A stretch of DNA of 64,000 nt from NCBI GenBank assembly GCA_019414565.1, contig DXLU01000020.1:110362-174361 (forward strand). The letters are read 5' to 3'. Origin of the DNA: Collinsella sp. GTDB lineage: Bacteria > Actinomycetota > Coriobacteriia > Coriobacteriales > Coriobacteriaceae. Below the pieces are notes generated by a model. That model saw nothing but the letters and a program-made list of their open reading frames with translations, had not been told where the DNA came from and made no database searches. The position numbers and the translations under genes are program-made. Positions 17,253 through 25,873 of the stretch are shown here, in pieces (position 1 is the first letter of the stretch; the number at the start of each line of letters is the position of its first letter).

Positions 17253-19388
17253 GTGGCAAAAAAGCCTCAGCACGCTCAGAACAACCAGCGCAGTCAGCAG
17301 GGCAAACAGGGCCAGCAGCAAAAGCGCGGCGGCAAGGCCCAGGGCGGCCACGCCACTCATACCCCGGCTGCGCCCGCCCGTCCCTGGCGCCCGGGCCGCG
17401 ATAAGTTCCTCCCCGTCAGCCGCGCCGACATGGATGCGCGCGGCTGGGACCAGTGCGACTTTGTCTACATCTGCGGCGACGCCTACGTGGACCACCCCAG
17501 CTTTGGCATGGCCATCGTCAGCCGCGTCCTCGACGCGCACGGCTACAAGGTGGGCATCATCTGCCAGCCCGACTGGACCGACCCCGCCAGCATCACGGTG
17601 CTCGGCGAGCCGCGCCTGGGCTTTCTCGTCAGTGCCGGTAACATGGACTCCATGGTCAACCACTATTCGGTGACCAAGCACCGCCGCCACACCGACGCCT
17701 ATACCCCCGGTGGCGAGGAGGGGCACCGCCCCAATCGTGCCGTCACGGTCTACGGCAACCTCATCCGCCAGACGTTCAAGGACGCCCCCATCATTATCGG
17801 CGGCATCGAGGCAAGCCTGCGTCGCCTGGCCCACTACGACTACTGGCAGGACAAACTCAAGCGCTCGGTACTGCTCGACTCGGGCGCCGACATCCTCATC
17901 TACGGCATGGGCGAGCACGCGATCGTCGAGATCGCCGATGCGCTCGACGCGGGCCTGCCCATCGATCAGATCACCTATATCAACGGCACCGTCTACCGCA
18001 CGGGTTCGCTCGACGAGGTCTACGACTACGACCTGCTGCCCAGCTGGGACGACCTTGCCGCCGACAAGCTCAACTACGCGCGCAGCTTTAACGTGCAGCA
18101 GCAGAATATGGACCCCATCACCGGTCATCGCCTGGTAGAGCCCTACCCCAACAGCGTCTATGTGGTGCAGAACCCGCCGTCGGCAACACTCACCACCGAC
18201 GAGATGGACGAGGTTGCCGAACTCCCCTACGCACGCGATTGGCATCCCGACTACGACGCGGCGGGCGGCGTGCCGGCCTTTGCCGAGATCAAGTTTTCCA
18301 TTAGCTCCAACCGCGGCTGTTTTGGCGAGTGCTCGTTTTGCGCCCTCACCTTCCACCAGGGCCGCGTGCTGCAGATGCGCAGCCACGACTCGATCATGCG
18401 CGAGGCCGAGCTGCTCACGCGCGATCCCGAGTTTAAGGGCTACATCAACGACGTGGGCGGACCGACGGCCAACTTTAGCCGCCCTGCCTGCGACAAGCAG
18501 CTCAAGCACGGCGTGTGCAAGAACAAGCGCTGCCTGTGGCCGAGTGTATGCAAGAACATGGTGGTCGACGAGAGCGGCTACACGCAGTTGCTGCGCGACC
18601 TACGCCAGCTGCCGGGCGTCAAGAAGGTCTTCGTGCGTAGCGGCATCCGCTTTGACTACACCATGGCCGATGCCTCGGACGAGTTTTTACGCGAGCTGCT
18701 GGAGCACCATGTCTCGGGCCAGCTGCGCGTAGCGCCCGAGCACGTGAGCGATGCGGTGCTGTCCGTGATGGGCAAGCCGAGCCGCGCTGTCTACGACGCG
18801 TTCTGCCGTAAATTTGAACGTTTGAATCGCGAATACGGACTCAAGCAGTACGTGGTGCCGTACCTGATCTCGAGCCACCCCGGTTCAACGATGAAGGAAG
18901 CCGTGGACCTTGCCGAGGCCGTACGCGACATGGGCTACATGCCCGAGCAGGTGCAGGACTTCTACCCCACGCCGTCCACCATGTCGACGTGCATGTACTA
19001 CACCGGCGTGGACCCGCGCACCATGGAGCCGATCTATGTGGCGCGCGACCCGCACGAGAAAGCCATGCAGCGCGCGCTCATCCAGTATCGCAAGCCCGAG
19101 AACTACAAGCTCGTGCGCGAGGCGCTGGAAAAGGCCGGCCGCCGCGATTTGATCGGCTACACCAAGCATTGCCTGATTCGCCCCGTGCCGCCACGCCCGG
19201 GCGAGACGTCTGCTGGCGGCGGACACGGCACCGGCAAGAAGGGCGGCAAGCCGCACGGTGGCACCGCCGGCAAGGGGCCCAAGGGCAGCAAGGGCCACGG
19301 CGGCATGTCGCGCGCGCAGAACACCGCCGGTCGCAATCGCGCGGCCCAGGGACGGCAGGGCGCCAACGGCGGCGGACGCCGCAATTAG
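17253..19388 (+). CDS. ygiQ: YgiQ family radical SAM protein
   Basis: 711 residues. The GTG start follows GGGAGGGA. The radical SAM cluster motif is SNRGCFGECSFCALTFHQGR (C-x3-C-x2-C, about residues 354-361). The N-terminal third has the B12-binding-like region usual in YgiQ (VCGDAYVDHPSFG-like block, IIIGGIEASLRRLAHYDYWQ). The reaction is unknown for the family. Oddities: about 30 residues at the N-terminus are Gln/Lys/Gly-rich and about 60 at the C-terminus are Gly/Lys/His-rich, beyond the usual core. A -10-like TTACAAT lies about 40 bases upstream of the start. Confidence 0.92.
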   Translation: MAKKPQHAQNNQRSQQGKQGQQQKRGGKAQGGHATHTPAAPARPWRPGRDKFLPVSRADMDARGWDQCDFVYICGDAYVDHPSFGMAIVSRVLDAHGYKVGIICQPDWTDPASITVLGEPRLGFLVSAGNMDSMVNHYSVTKHRRHTDAYTPGGEEGHRPNRAVTVYGNLIRQTFKDAPIIIGGIEASLRRLAHYDYWQDKLKRSVLLDSGADILIYGMGEHAIVEIADALDAGLPIDQITYINGTVYRTGSLDEVYDYDLLPSWDDLAADKLNYARSFNVQQQNMDPITGHRLVEPYPNSVYVVQNPPSATLTTDEMDEVAELPYARDWHPDYDAAGGVPAFAEIKFSISSNRGCFGECSFCALTFHQGRVLQMRSHDSIMREAELLTRDPEFKGYINDVGGPTANFSRPACDKQLKHGVCKNKRCLWPSVCKNMVVDESGYTQLLRDLRQLPGVKKVFVRSGIRFDYTMADASDEFLRELLEHHVSGQLRVAPEHVSDAVLSVMGKPSRAVYDAFCRKFERLNREYGLKQYVVPYLISSHPGSTMKEAVDLAEAVRDMGYMPEQVQDFYPTPSTMSTCMYYTGVDPRTMEPIYVARDPHEKAMQRALIQYRKPENYKLVREALEKAGRRDLIGYTKHCLIRPVPPRPGETSAGGGHGTGKKGGKPHGGTAGKGPKGSKGHGGMSRAQNTAGRNRAAQGRQGANGGGRRN

Positions 19389-19442
19389 CGTGGCGAGGGC
19401 CGGCCGGTGTCTCTTGGCCAGTCGGCGTCTCCTCATCGGCCA

Positions 19443-19550
19443 AGCGTGTTTTCCCTAGGGGAAACACGCTTGGGCTGTCTCCAGTCGTGATTTCCCTAGG
19501 GAGAACACGTTCAGACGCACCTAACCGTGTTTTCCTTAAGGGAATCACAT
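19443..19550. repeat. Three palindromes spaced 40-41 bp between convergent genes
   Basis: Three palindromes of about 26-28 bp are centred at 19456.5, 19497.5 and 19537.5. Their cores read TTTCCCTAGGGGAAA, TTTCCCTAGGGAGAA and TTTCCTTAAGGGAAT, each flanked by CGTG...CACG-like ends. The region lies between the ends of the YgiQ gene (+) and CPBP gene (-), where it may serve as a bidirectional terminator, but the even spacing suggests a protein-binding array. Confidence 0.8.
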
Positions 19551-20453
19551 TTACTGACGGGAGCGAGCCAGCTGGCACGTCAGCTTGAGCGACCGCATCG
19601 CCTCTACCAGTACGAAGCCGGCGATCGCGACCGTGATTATCACGTCGAGCGGCGTGTTCACAAACCACAGCAGGCCCATGAGATACGACCCGGCGTTAAA
19701 GGCAAAGTGCAGCAGGATCGTGTAGCGGAGCTTTCCAGTCGTCACGAGCACCCAGCCAAAAATGAGGCCGGCAGCGCCCGCATAGCAGCCCTGCACCCAG
19801 TTCATGTGCATAAAGCCGAAGACCGCCGCCTGCAGCACGATTGCTGCGGCGATACCCCACGTGCTTGGAGCCGCCCAGGGCACCATGGCGCCGTTCTGCG
19901 CGCTCGCACGACGCCGGCGCTTCCAAAGTGGGCGGCACTGCGGATTAAACGCTCGGAGCGAAAACTCAAAAATAATGCCGCGCACCAGCAGCTCTTCACA
20001 AAATGGGGCGCCGAGCACCGTAGTCAGGACGGCGAGATAGCTGGTGTCGCCCATACCTGTTTCCTCGACAAGCTCGCTGTAGTCGGCCGCGGCGTCGGGC
20101 AACAGCGACAGCACGGCGTCGGTCACGTAGCCAACGACCACCTGCAGGGCAAGGCCAATCACGACAACGCAAGCGATGCGCTTCCATGCAGCACTTGCTC
20201 CCCCGCCGAGCGGACGTTCACCTTGCCGGCGCGCCATGAAGGAGCGGGGCCACAGATAACGCCACCACAGCAGCGCCATCAAAAACGACGCCGTCTGAGC
20301 GGCAGCCTGGAACCATTGGATATCGAGATTGTCGATCGGATAGCCCGTCAGCACCGATACGGCATCGAGAACTGAAAACAGAACCACGCTCAGGGCTATA
20401 TCGGCAGCAACAACGCCAAAACAGGCAAGCGCCCAAATCATCGCATTGAGCAT
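19551..20453 (-). CDS. CPBP family intramembrane glutamic endopeptidase
   Basis: 300 residues from the ATG spaced 5 bases from GAGGAGG; longer readings start in non-coding sequence. About eight membrane segments. The three ABI/CPBP motifs are intact: FCEELLVRGIIFEF (EExxxR), FGFMHMNWVQG (FxxxH type) and LHFAFNAGSYL (HxxxN). Family members include Rce1-like proteases and bacteriocin-immunity proteins; the substrate cannot be told here. It starts about 80 bases downstream of a small antitoxin gene on the same strand. Confidence 0.88.
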   Translation of the reverse strand: MLNAMIWALACFGVVAADIALSVVLFSVLDAVSVLTGYPIDNLDIQWFQAAAQTASFLMALLWWRYLWPRSFMARRQGERPLGGGASAAWKRIACVVVIGLALQVVVGYVTDAVLSLLPDAAADYSELVEETGMGDTSYLAVLTTVLGAPFCEELLVRGIIFEFSLRAFNPQCRPLWKRRRRASAQNGAMVPWAAPSTWGIAAAIVLQAAVFGFMHMNWVQGCYAGAAGLIFGWVLVTTGKLRYTILLHFAFNAGSYLMGLLWFVNTPLDVIITVAIAGFVLVEAMRSLKLTCQLARSRQ

Positions 20454-20504
20454 GCCAACCTCCTCAAAACCGTTCCCTAGTTCTACCACAACTCGGCAGA
20501 GAGC

Positions 20505-20537
20505 TGATTCCATGAGGACGGAGGAAAACGGATCACT
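20505..20537. repeat. Dispersed GGAGGAAAA motif, copy 2
   Basis: Read on the minus strand: TGATCCGTTTTCCTCCGTCC, followed by TCATGGAATC. One of four related copies in the window (also about 6722-6748, 20904-20932 and 57222-57253), all just outside gene ends. Confidence 0.6.
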
Positions 20538-20737
20538 TATTGATGAGAATCGGGCGCAGTGCCAAAGGCCCCGCTGGGCGAAATGTCGAACGGAAAGGTG
20601 CCGCAGCGATTGAACGCGGCGATAAACATGCGGATAGCGTTGGACGGCGTGGTGCCTACGAGCTGGGTTGCCGCCGCGAAGGCCGCCTTTTCCTCGGGCA
20701 AGACCTTCGCGACAACCGGGGTCATGTGTTCTGCCAT
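20537..20737 (-). CDS. RelB/DinJ family antitoxin, orphan
   Basis: 66 residues from the ATG behind AGGAAG. The sequence follows the RelB/DinJ ribbon-helix-helix layout: VVAKVLPEEKAAFAAATQLV, then the signature TPSNAIRMFIAAFNRCGTFP with the FD end. In type II toxin-antitoxin systems the toxin (RelE/YafQ) gene follows directly. Here the next frame on this strand is a CPBP protease and no RelE-like frame is seen on either side, so this looks like an orphan or decayed pair. Repeated sites upstream (20851-20899) could be its operator. Confidence 0.8.
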   Translation of the reverse strand: MAEHMTPVVAKVLPEEKAAFAAATQLVGTTPSNAIRMFIAAFNRCGTFPFDISPSGAFGTAPDSHQ

Positions 20738-20850
20738 GGCGCTTCCTTTTTGAAACGACGGTGGTGCGGATAGATGCGGGCCACGCGGCTGGGCGACGGG
20801 CTGTGAAGGCAACCCGATTGGCCCGCATCTGGAGTTTGTTTCTACGGCGT

Positions 20851-20899
20851 TGGTATTACTTGGTATTCCTAAGTATTACCCCACAGATAGAATACCATA
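20851..20899. promoter_or_regulatory. 10-bp-phased repeats upstream of the antitoxin gene
   Basis: TGGTATTAC, TGGTATTCC and AAGTATTACC start at 20851, 20861 and 20871, and an inverted GAATACCAT follows at 20890. One site per helical turn is what a ribbon-helix-helix repressor would use. Confidence 0.5.
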
Positions 20900-20903
20900 C
20901 CTA

Positions 20904-20932
20904 ACCCCATGGGAACGGAGGAAAACGAATCA
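20904..20932. repeat. Dispersed GGAGGAAAA motif, copy 3
   Basis: Minus strand: TGATTCGTTTTCCTCCGTTC followed by CCATGGGG. Same family as the copy at 20505. Confidence 0.6.
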
Positions 20933-20952
20933 ATTTGTTGCTGAATAAGTAT

Positions 20953-21140
20953 TTAGAGCGTGATGATGTCCGAGATATCGAGGGCCTGAGCATCGGCGAC
21001 ATCGTGCGTGGCAAGCAGGAGCATGCAGCCGTCGAGCGCCGGCGCCCAGGGCGCGCGATCGACCACGGCAAGCGCAAGCTCCGCCGCAGCCCCGCCATCA
21101 GCAGGGCCGCCCGCACGCCCATAACTGCCCTCGCCTTTTG
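20953..21140 (-). pseudogene. Possible ABC ATPase C-terminal fragment
   Basis: A leftward frame ends with MLLLATHDVADAQALDISDI and TL, which looks like the H-loop end of an ABC ATPase. No signature, Walker B or Walker A is recognisable upstream in this frame. Probably a gene remnant; the call is tentative. Confidence 0.35.
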
Positions 21141-21821
21141 ATTCGCGCACGGCGCGGAAGGGACGCGGCGAACGTCGGCGTATGGCGCGCCCAATCTGGG
21201 CATCCGGCGCATGGCGCCCTATTGTCTTGCATATTTTCGCTTGTGCCATGCATAAATAGACGGGGGCGCCCCTTCCCGTCCCAACGTACCCCCGCTTGGA
21301 CCGTGCAAAAACCGGAGTTTTCAGCATCGCGGCCCCCGCCGGCGACGCCGCGAACCGGGAGCATCGCGCGGCCGGCGTCGCTTTGGGGCACGGCACGGCG
21401 CGAAACGCGCGCTATCGCCACGCCGTACGCCGCCTGCCGACCCAAATCGCCCGTCGAGGGATCTCGCGAGATCAAATAGACGCTTCCGGCGCGTATGCAG
21501 CCACCCCGGCTTGCTGAAAACTCCCGAAAATGCACGGCGCACCCCGGGGGACCCGTGCGTGCCGTGAAAAAACACGCCCGCATCCAGAACAATGCGAGCG
21601 TGAAAGTCAGATGGCAGCAAGGGCGCCAGGCAGCGAGCGGAATCCCGAGTGTGTCCGCCCGGGCACTGCGGCCACCGTGCGTCAGTAGGGAGCTTCACGT
21701 TCTCCGTCTATGCCAGAACCCCGCATACGCGAATCTCCAACTAAGCCGATAACCCACATCTCTTGCCGCGACCGCCTCCGTGCTTTTTCGTGAGGGGGCC
21801 GGCCCACCTCAAACTGCGCCC
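21141..21821. other. Long gene-free GC-rich stretch
   Basis: About 680 bases in which no frame on either strand gives a recognisable protein or a supported start. An AT-richer patch with TTGCAT and ATGCATAA (about 21216-21256) may hold a promoter. Likely eroded sequence next to the ABC remnant. Confidence 0.4.
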
Positions 21822-21856
21822 AAAAAAGGGCCCCGAGCATAGTCTGCTCGGGGCCC
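21822..21856 (-). terminator. Terminator of the DEAD-box helicase gene
   Basis: On the minus strand GGGCCCCGAGCA, a short loop, TGCTCGGGGCCC, then TTTTTT. Strong and well placed 33 bases after the stop. Confidence 0.93.
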
Positions 21857-21889
21857 AAACTCATCTCGCCTTACCGCGCGACGCGCGTG

Positions 21890-24139
21890 TTATTTGCGCT
21901 TGCCGCCGCCGTCACCGGGGCGACGGGAGCTGCCGCCGCGTTTGCCGCCACGGCTGTTGCCATAGCTGCCACGGTTATCGCGACCGCCGGCGCGGCCGCC
22001 ACGAGAGCCGGCCTGGTTGCCACCACGACCGCCACGATAGCCGCCGCGACGCTCCTCGCGGGTATCGTCGTAGTTGCGCCAATCATCGCGACGATCGCGG
22101 CTGGCACGCGGATCACGACGATCGCGCGATTCACCAGAACGCCCGGCGCCACTGCGCCCGCCATTACCGCGAGCACCCTCGCGACGCTCGCCGCCACGGC
22201 CGCCGTGCTCTTCAAAGCGCTTGCCACCACGGGACTCACCGCTGCGGGTGTCACGCGAACCACGACCCTCGCCGCCACGGCGCTCATCACGACCGCCGCG
22301 CTCGCCATCGCGACCGGAGCGACGACGATCACCCGGGCCGCGCTTGCCGCCACGCGAGCCACGGCCCTCGTCCTCGCGCTCAACACGGCGACGACCGCCG
22401 CGGTCCTCGTCCTCGCGGCGACGGCGATGCGCCTCGCCCTGGAACTGCTTGGCACGGCGCTCGGCACGGTTGCCGCGCGGGACCTGCTCGACGGCACCAG
22501 CACCGCCGCGCTCCTCGGCAGCCACCTCGCGGGCCACGCTCTCCACGGCCTCATCCACGCGAGCCTGAACGCCCTCGCGCACGCGAGTCTTGCCGCCGCG
22601 CTTGGGACGGCTCGGACGCTCGCCGTCGCCGCGACGCTCGTCGCGACCGCGGTTGGAACGACCGGCCACATCGCCGTAGTCATCGCCGTTGCGCTTGCCA
22701 TCGCGACGTGCCTGCTCAAGCTTCTTCTTGCTCTTGGACTTGCCGCGCTTGGTCTTCTTCTTCACCTTGAAGGCCGCAGGGTCGCGCTCGGGGTCAACCG
22801 CGGGCGGATTGGGACCCACATGCAGGTCGCCGGCCTCGTAGATGTCGGCCGTCTTGTCCATGAGCTTCTCGATCTCGTAGAACTCATCGACATCCTGCTC
22901 GGTCACAAACGTGATGGCCCAGCCCAGCTCACCGGCGCGGCCCGTACGGCCAATACGGTGGATGTAGTCGGTCGGCTCGGCCGGCACGTCAAAGTTCACG
23001 ACGTAGCGCACGTCGCTGATGTCGATACCGCGGGCGAGGACATCGGTTGCCACCAACACGTCGACGGTGCCGTCGCGGAAGGCAGAAAGCGCGCGCTCGC
23101 GCTGCGCCTGGCTGCGGTTGCCGTGAATCGCGGCGGCCTTGATGCCCTTGCGCTCCAGGCGACGGCAGCAGCTGTCGGCGCGGTGCTTGGTGCGCATAAA
23201 GACGATGGTGCGCTCCGGGCCCTCCTTTTTGAGAAACTCGGGCAGCAGGTTGTTCTTGGCCTCGATGGACACCGGGAACACAAACTGATCGACGGTGTCA
23301 GCGGTCGACGTGGCCGGCGCGATCTCCACGCGGGCCGGGTCGCTCACCAGGTCGGTGATCTCACCCACGGCTTCCTCGTCGAGGGTCGCCGAGAACAGCA
23401 GCGTCTGGCGCTCGGCCGGCGTCTCGCGCACAATGCGGCGGACGGCGGGCAAAAAGCCCATGTCGAGCATGCGATCGGCCTCGTCGAGCACCAGGACCTT
23501 AACCTCGTCCAGGTGGCAGGCACCCTGCTCGATCAGATCGACCAGACGGCCCGGCGTGGCGACCAGGATGTCGCAGCCGTACTTGAGCGCCGCGGTCTGG
23601 GGCTTGTAGCTCACGCCGCCCACGACGGTCACGGCAACATGGCCGGTGACGTCGGCGATTTTGCTTGCGACCTCGTCGATTTGCTGGGCAAGCTCGCGCG
23701 TAGGGGTAATGACGAGCATTACGGGGCCGCGACCGTTGCCCTCGGGCTTTTTAGCACCGCGACGGCGGTTGCGGCCGCCGCGCTCGCGCACGGGTTTGGG
23801 AGGAGCGATGTGCTCCAGATTGTTCATGGTCGGCAGCAAAAAGGCGGCCGTCTTGCCGGTGCCGGTCTGAGCGGCAGCAAGCAAGTCGCGGCCTTCGAGC
23901 ACCACGGGGATCGAGCCGGCCTGCACGGGCGTCGGCGCCGTGTAGCCCAGGTTCTCAATAGCACGAAGCATTTCGTCGGAAAGTCCCAGCTCGTCAAAGG
24001 CGGGCAGGCTCTCGGTAGCGGACTCAACGGCCTGGGCGGCATTGGCCTCATCGGCGGCATCGAAGGCAGCCTGGGTCATGGCCTCGCGGGTCTCGTCCAG
24101 AATCTCGGCGTCCGTGACGTCGGATACAGAATTACGCAT
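21890..24139 (-). CDS. DEAD-box ATP-dependent RNA helicase
   Basis: 749 residues from the ATG spaced 10 bases from AAGGAA. The helicase core spans about residues 60-430: Q-motif region (LGYTAPTPVQAGSIPVVLEG), Walker A AQTGTGKT, DEAD box VLDEADRMLDMGF, SAT motif LFSATLDEE, and motif VI HRIGRTGRAG. After a KKKTKRGKSKSKKKL segment, the last 250 or so residues are a low-complexity Arg/Gly/Asp/Glu-rich tail ending in RGG-type repeats, typical of actinobacterial DeaD/CsdA-like helicases that act on ribosome assembly and mRNA decay in the cold. A leader of about 200 bases follows a -10-like TATACT (24339-24344, minus), consistent with leader-based control. Confidence 0.93.
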   Translation of the reverse strand: MRNSVSDVTDAEILDETREAMTQAAFDAADEANAAQAVESATESLPAFDELGLSDEMLRAIENLGYTAPTPVQAGSIPVVLEGRDLLAAAQTGTGKTAAFLLPTMNNLEHIAPPKPVRERGGRNRRRGAKKPEGNGRGPVMLVITPTRELAQQIDEVASKIADVTGHVAVTVVGGVSYKPQTAALKYGCDILVATPGRLVDLIEQGACHLDEVKVLVLDEADRMLDMGFLPAVRRIVRETPAERQTLLFSATLDEEAVGEITDLVSDPARVEIAPATSTADTVDQFVFPVSIEAKNNLLPEFLKKEGPERTIVFMRTKHRADSCCRRLERKGIKAAAIHGNRSQAQRERALSAFRDGTVDVLVATDVLARGIDISDVRYVVNFDVPAEPTDYIHRIGRTGRAGELGWAITFVTEQDVDEFYEIEKLMDKTADIYEAGDLHVGPNPPAVDPERDPAAFKVKKKTKRGKSKSKKKLEQARRDGKRNGDDYGDVAGRSNRGRDERRGDGERPSRPKRGGKTRVREGVQARVDEAVESVAREVAAEERGGAGAVEQVPRGNRAERRAKQFQGEAHRRRREDEDRGGRRRVEREDEGRGSRGGKRGPGDRRRSGRDGERGGRDERRGGEGRGSRDTRSGESRGGKRFEEHGGRGGERREGARGNGGRSGAGRSGESRDRRDPRASRDRRDDWRNYDDTREERRGGYRGGRGGNQAGSRGGRAGGRDNRGSYGNSRGGKRGGSSRRPGDGGGKRK

Positions 24140-24420
24140 ATGTTGTTGTTCCTTATCTGCACGCGCAATGGGCACGGCATGCGGCCGCGCGGGCGTGCTT
24201 GGTAGTGCGCTAATACATACAAAAACGGGTGCGCACAGAGAGGACGTTGCTCAGCACGCTGGCGATCGCTTTGGCAGCCCTATCACGCGCCGTCCAGACG
24301 CAGCAGCTCTAAGCGATGGAGCAGATTCGCCGCCGGTTAGTATACCCGTGCTTCGCATGCCCCCACGTAAACCACAGATGACGAGGCGGACGGGGCGGGC
24401 TCGAGGTGGGCCCGGCCGAT

Positions 24421-24560
24421 TGTCTCAATCTGTAACATCTACAGGGCAAATCTTCCTCTACGTGTTACAGATCGAGACAAACGGTCGACACGGTTCACAA
24501 ACGTCTCAATCTGTAACAGTTACCGAGTAAAATCGGTCCTTATTGTTATAGATCAAGACA
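24421..24560. repeat. 59-bp palindromic units, cluster A (2 units)
   Basis: Units at 24421-24479 and 24502-24560, each a 17-bp arm, a 25-base interior and an inverted 17-bp arm. Arms read TGTCTCAATCTGTAACA and TGTTACAGATCGAGACA with a few changes. The second interior holds ACCGA and TCGGT, which extend the stem. They lie between the divergent helicase and FHA genes. Confidence 0.95.
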
Positions 24561-24625
24561 GAGGGGGATTTCCGTCCAGTCCAAACCAAATCTCTCGGTC
24601 TTCCTGCAATTTCGAACATGTGGCC

Positions 24626-24631
24626 TATAAT
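24626..24631 (+). promoter_or_regulatory. -10 element upstream of FHA gene
   Basis: A consensus TATAAT about 107 bases before the GTG start; no clear -35 is seen 17 bases upstream. Confidence 0.4.
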
Positions 24632-24738
24632 GTTGCTTTGGTTACGCTACATATTGCGCAGCCATTTAATACGTCGCCCACCGGGGGCCATTAATTCCTA
24701 TCGCCTTATTGGCTAGGAAGCAATCAAAGGAGGTATCC

Positions 24739-25702
24739 GTGGCAGCAGAGACACCTTGCTCGGTCCTCTATAACGATATTCGCTCGTTCGGCGGTCTTAG
24801 ACATCTCGAGATCGCCCGAATGCTCATCAATGGAAACTCTTATCTCGGCAGTACCCTGCTCGAGAAGTGCTCTTCCAACCGCTCGTATCTCACCCGTTAC
24901 ATCGTCCATCGCGAGCCTGACCAGTGCGCGCCCGCCATCTACAGCGACTTTGCCGTCACCACGCTCAATCTTTCCGCGGCAATCTGCAGCAAGCTCGGCG
25001 GCGGCGAGTCCGCCTATCAGGCAATCGCCGAGCACTATCGCGGCCCGGCCGCCAACGAAATGATGTCGGCTCTCGCCAGCTACAAGTTGGACAGCCGCCT
25101 ATATGCAAATGCCCTCAATCACATCGACAACTTTGACGGCAATGCCGTGCGCGAGAAGAGTACGCTTTACCTTATGCTCTTTGTGGCAACGGGGGGCGCT
25201 CGCCGACCCCATCCAAGGCGTGGCCACCGTCGAGCGCTTTTGCGACAGCAAGACAGGCGGGCACTTTGGCACCACCGAAACTACCGTCGGACGTGGCTTT
25301 ATGAGCAGCCTGGAGCAGCCGCGCACTGTCGCCCCCAAGCTCGGTCTGCTCAGAACCCATGCCGACAACTGCGCCGACATGCAAATCCATCCCCTCACAC
25401 GCGATCCGCGCGGCACGGTAATTGGGTCCTTGCCCAAAACTTCGCCCAGCATCACCGATGTAGGCGCTGATGCATCGCGCGAGCATCTCCGCATTTGGCT
25501 CGAAGGTGGACGCTGGTACGCCCAGGGCCTTGGGTCGACCAACGGCACAGTGCTCGAATCGGGCGCGGGCGACGGCGATATTGTGATTGAGCCGCCGCGC
25601 GACCAACGCGAGCCCGGCAAGATCTATCCCCCAGTGGAAATCGAAAACAGCGACAGGCTCCATCTGGGCCTCTACACGACATTCCTTGTCATTGTGGACT
25701 AG
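24739..25702 (+). CDS. FHA-domain protein, frameshifted at a G6 tract
   Basis: The GTG start follows AAAGGAGG at 5 bases. The first frame reads to about 25195 (a helical region of about 150 residues ending LYLMLFVATG). After a run of six G at 25193-25198 the natural continuation (ALADPIQGVATVERF) is in another frame; removing one G restores TGALADP and a single protein of about 320 residues. The C-terminal 100 residues are a forkhead-associated domain, which binds phosphothreonine: GTVIGSLPKTSPSITD, DASREHLRIW, LGSTNGTVLESG. The next gene is a membrane Ser/Thr kinase, its likely partner. The break could be a sequencing error, a real mutation or slippage-based phase variation. Confidence 0.75.
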
Positions 25703-25706
25703 CGCG

Positions 25707-25736
25707 GACGGCGATCGAAAGACGGTCGCCGTCCGT
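25707..25736 (+). terminator. Hairpin after FHA gene
   Basis: GGACGGCGA pairs with TCGCCGTCC around an 11-base loop, followed by GTCTTTCGTCTTC. A weak terminator at best; it partly separates the FHA and kinase genes. Confidence 0.55.
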
Positions 25737-25780
25737 CTTTCGTCTTCTACCTTCTGCGTCGTAAACGACAATACTCAGCG

Positions 25781-25841
25781 GTATACGTGGGCAGTGTGGC
25801 TATCATGGTACTTTACCGATATCCACACTGCCCACGTATAC
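25781..25841. repeat. Perfect 19-bp inverted repeat between FHA and kinase genes
   Basis: GTATACGTGGGCAGTGTGG (25781-25799) and its exact complement (25823-25841) enclose 23 bases. It lies 32 bases before the kinase start. It may be an operator, a hairpin controlling kinase translation, or a small insertion-type hairpin. Confidence 0.85.
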
Positions 25842-25873
25842 GCGCAGCAACCCATGCTAGACAAAGGAACGCC

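Noticed and set aside
21887..22770. Repetitive Ala/Thr- or Arg/His-rich frames opposite the helicase tail
   Set aside because: They mirror the Arg/Gly-rich codons of the helicase C-terminus and have no independent support.
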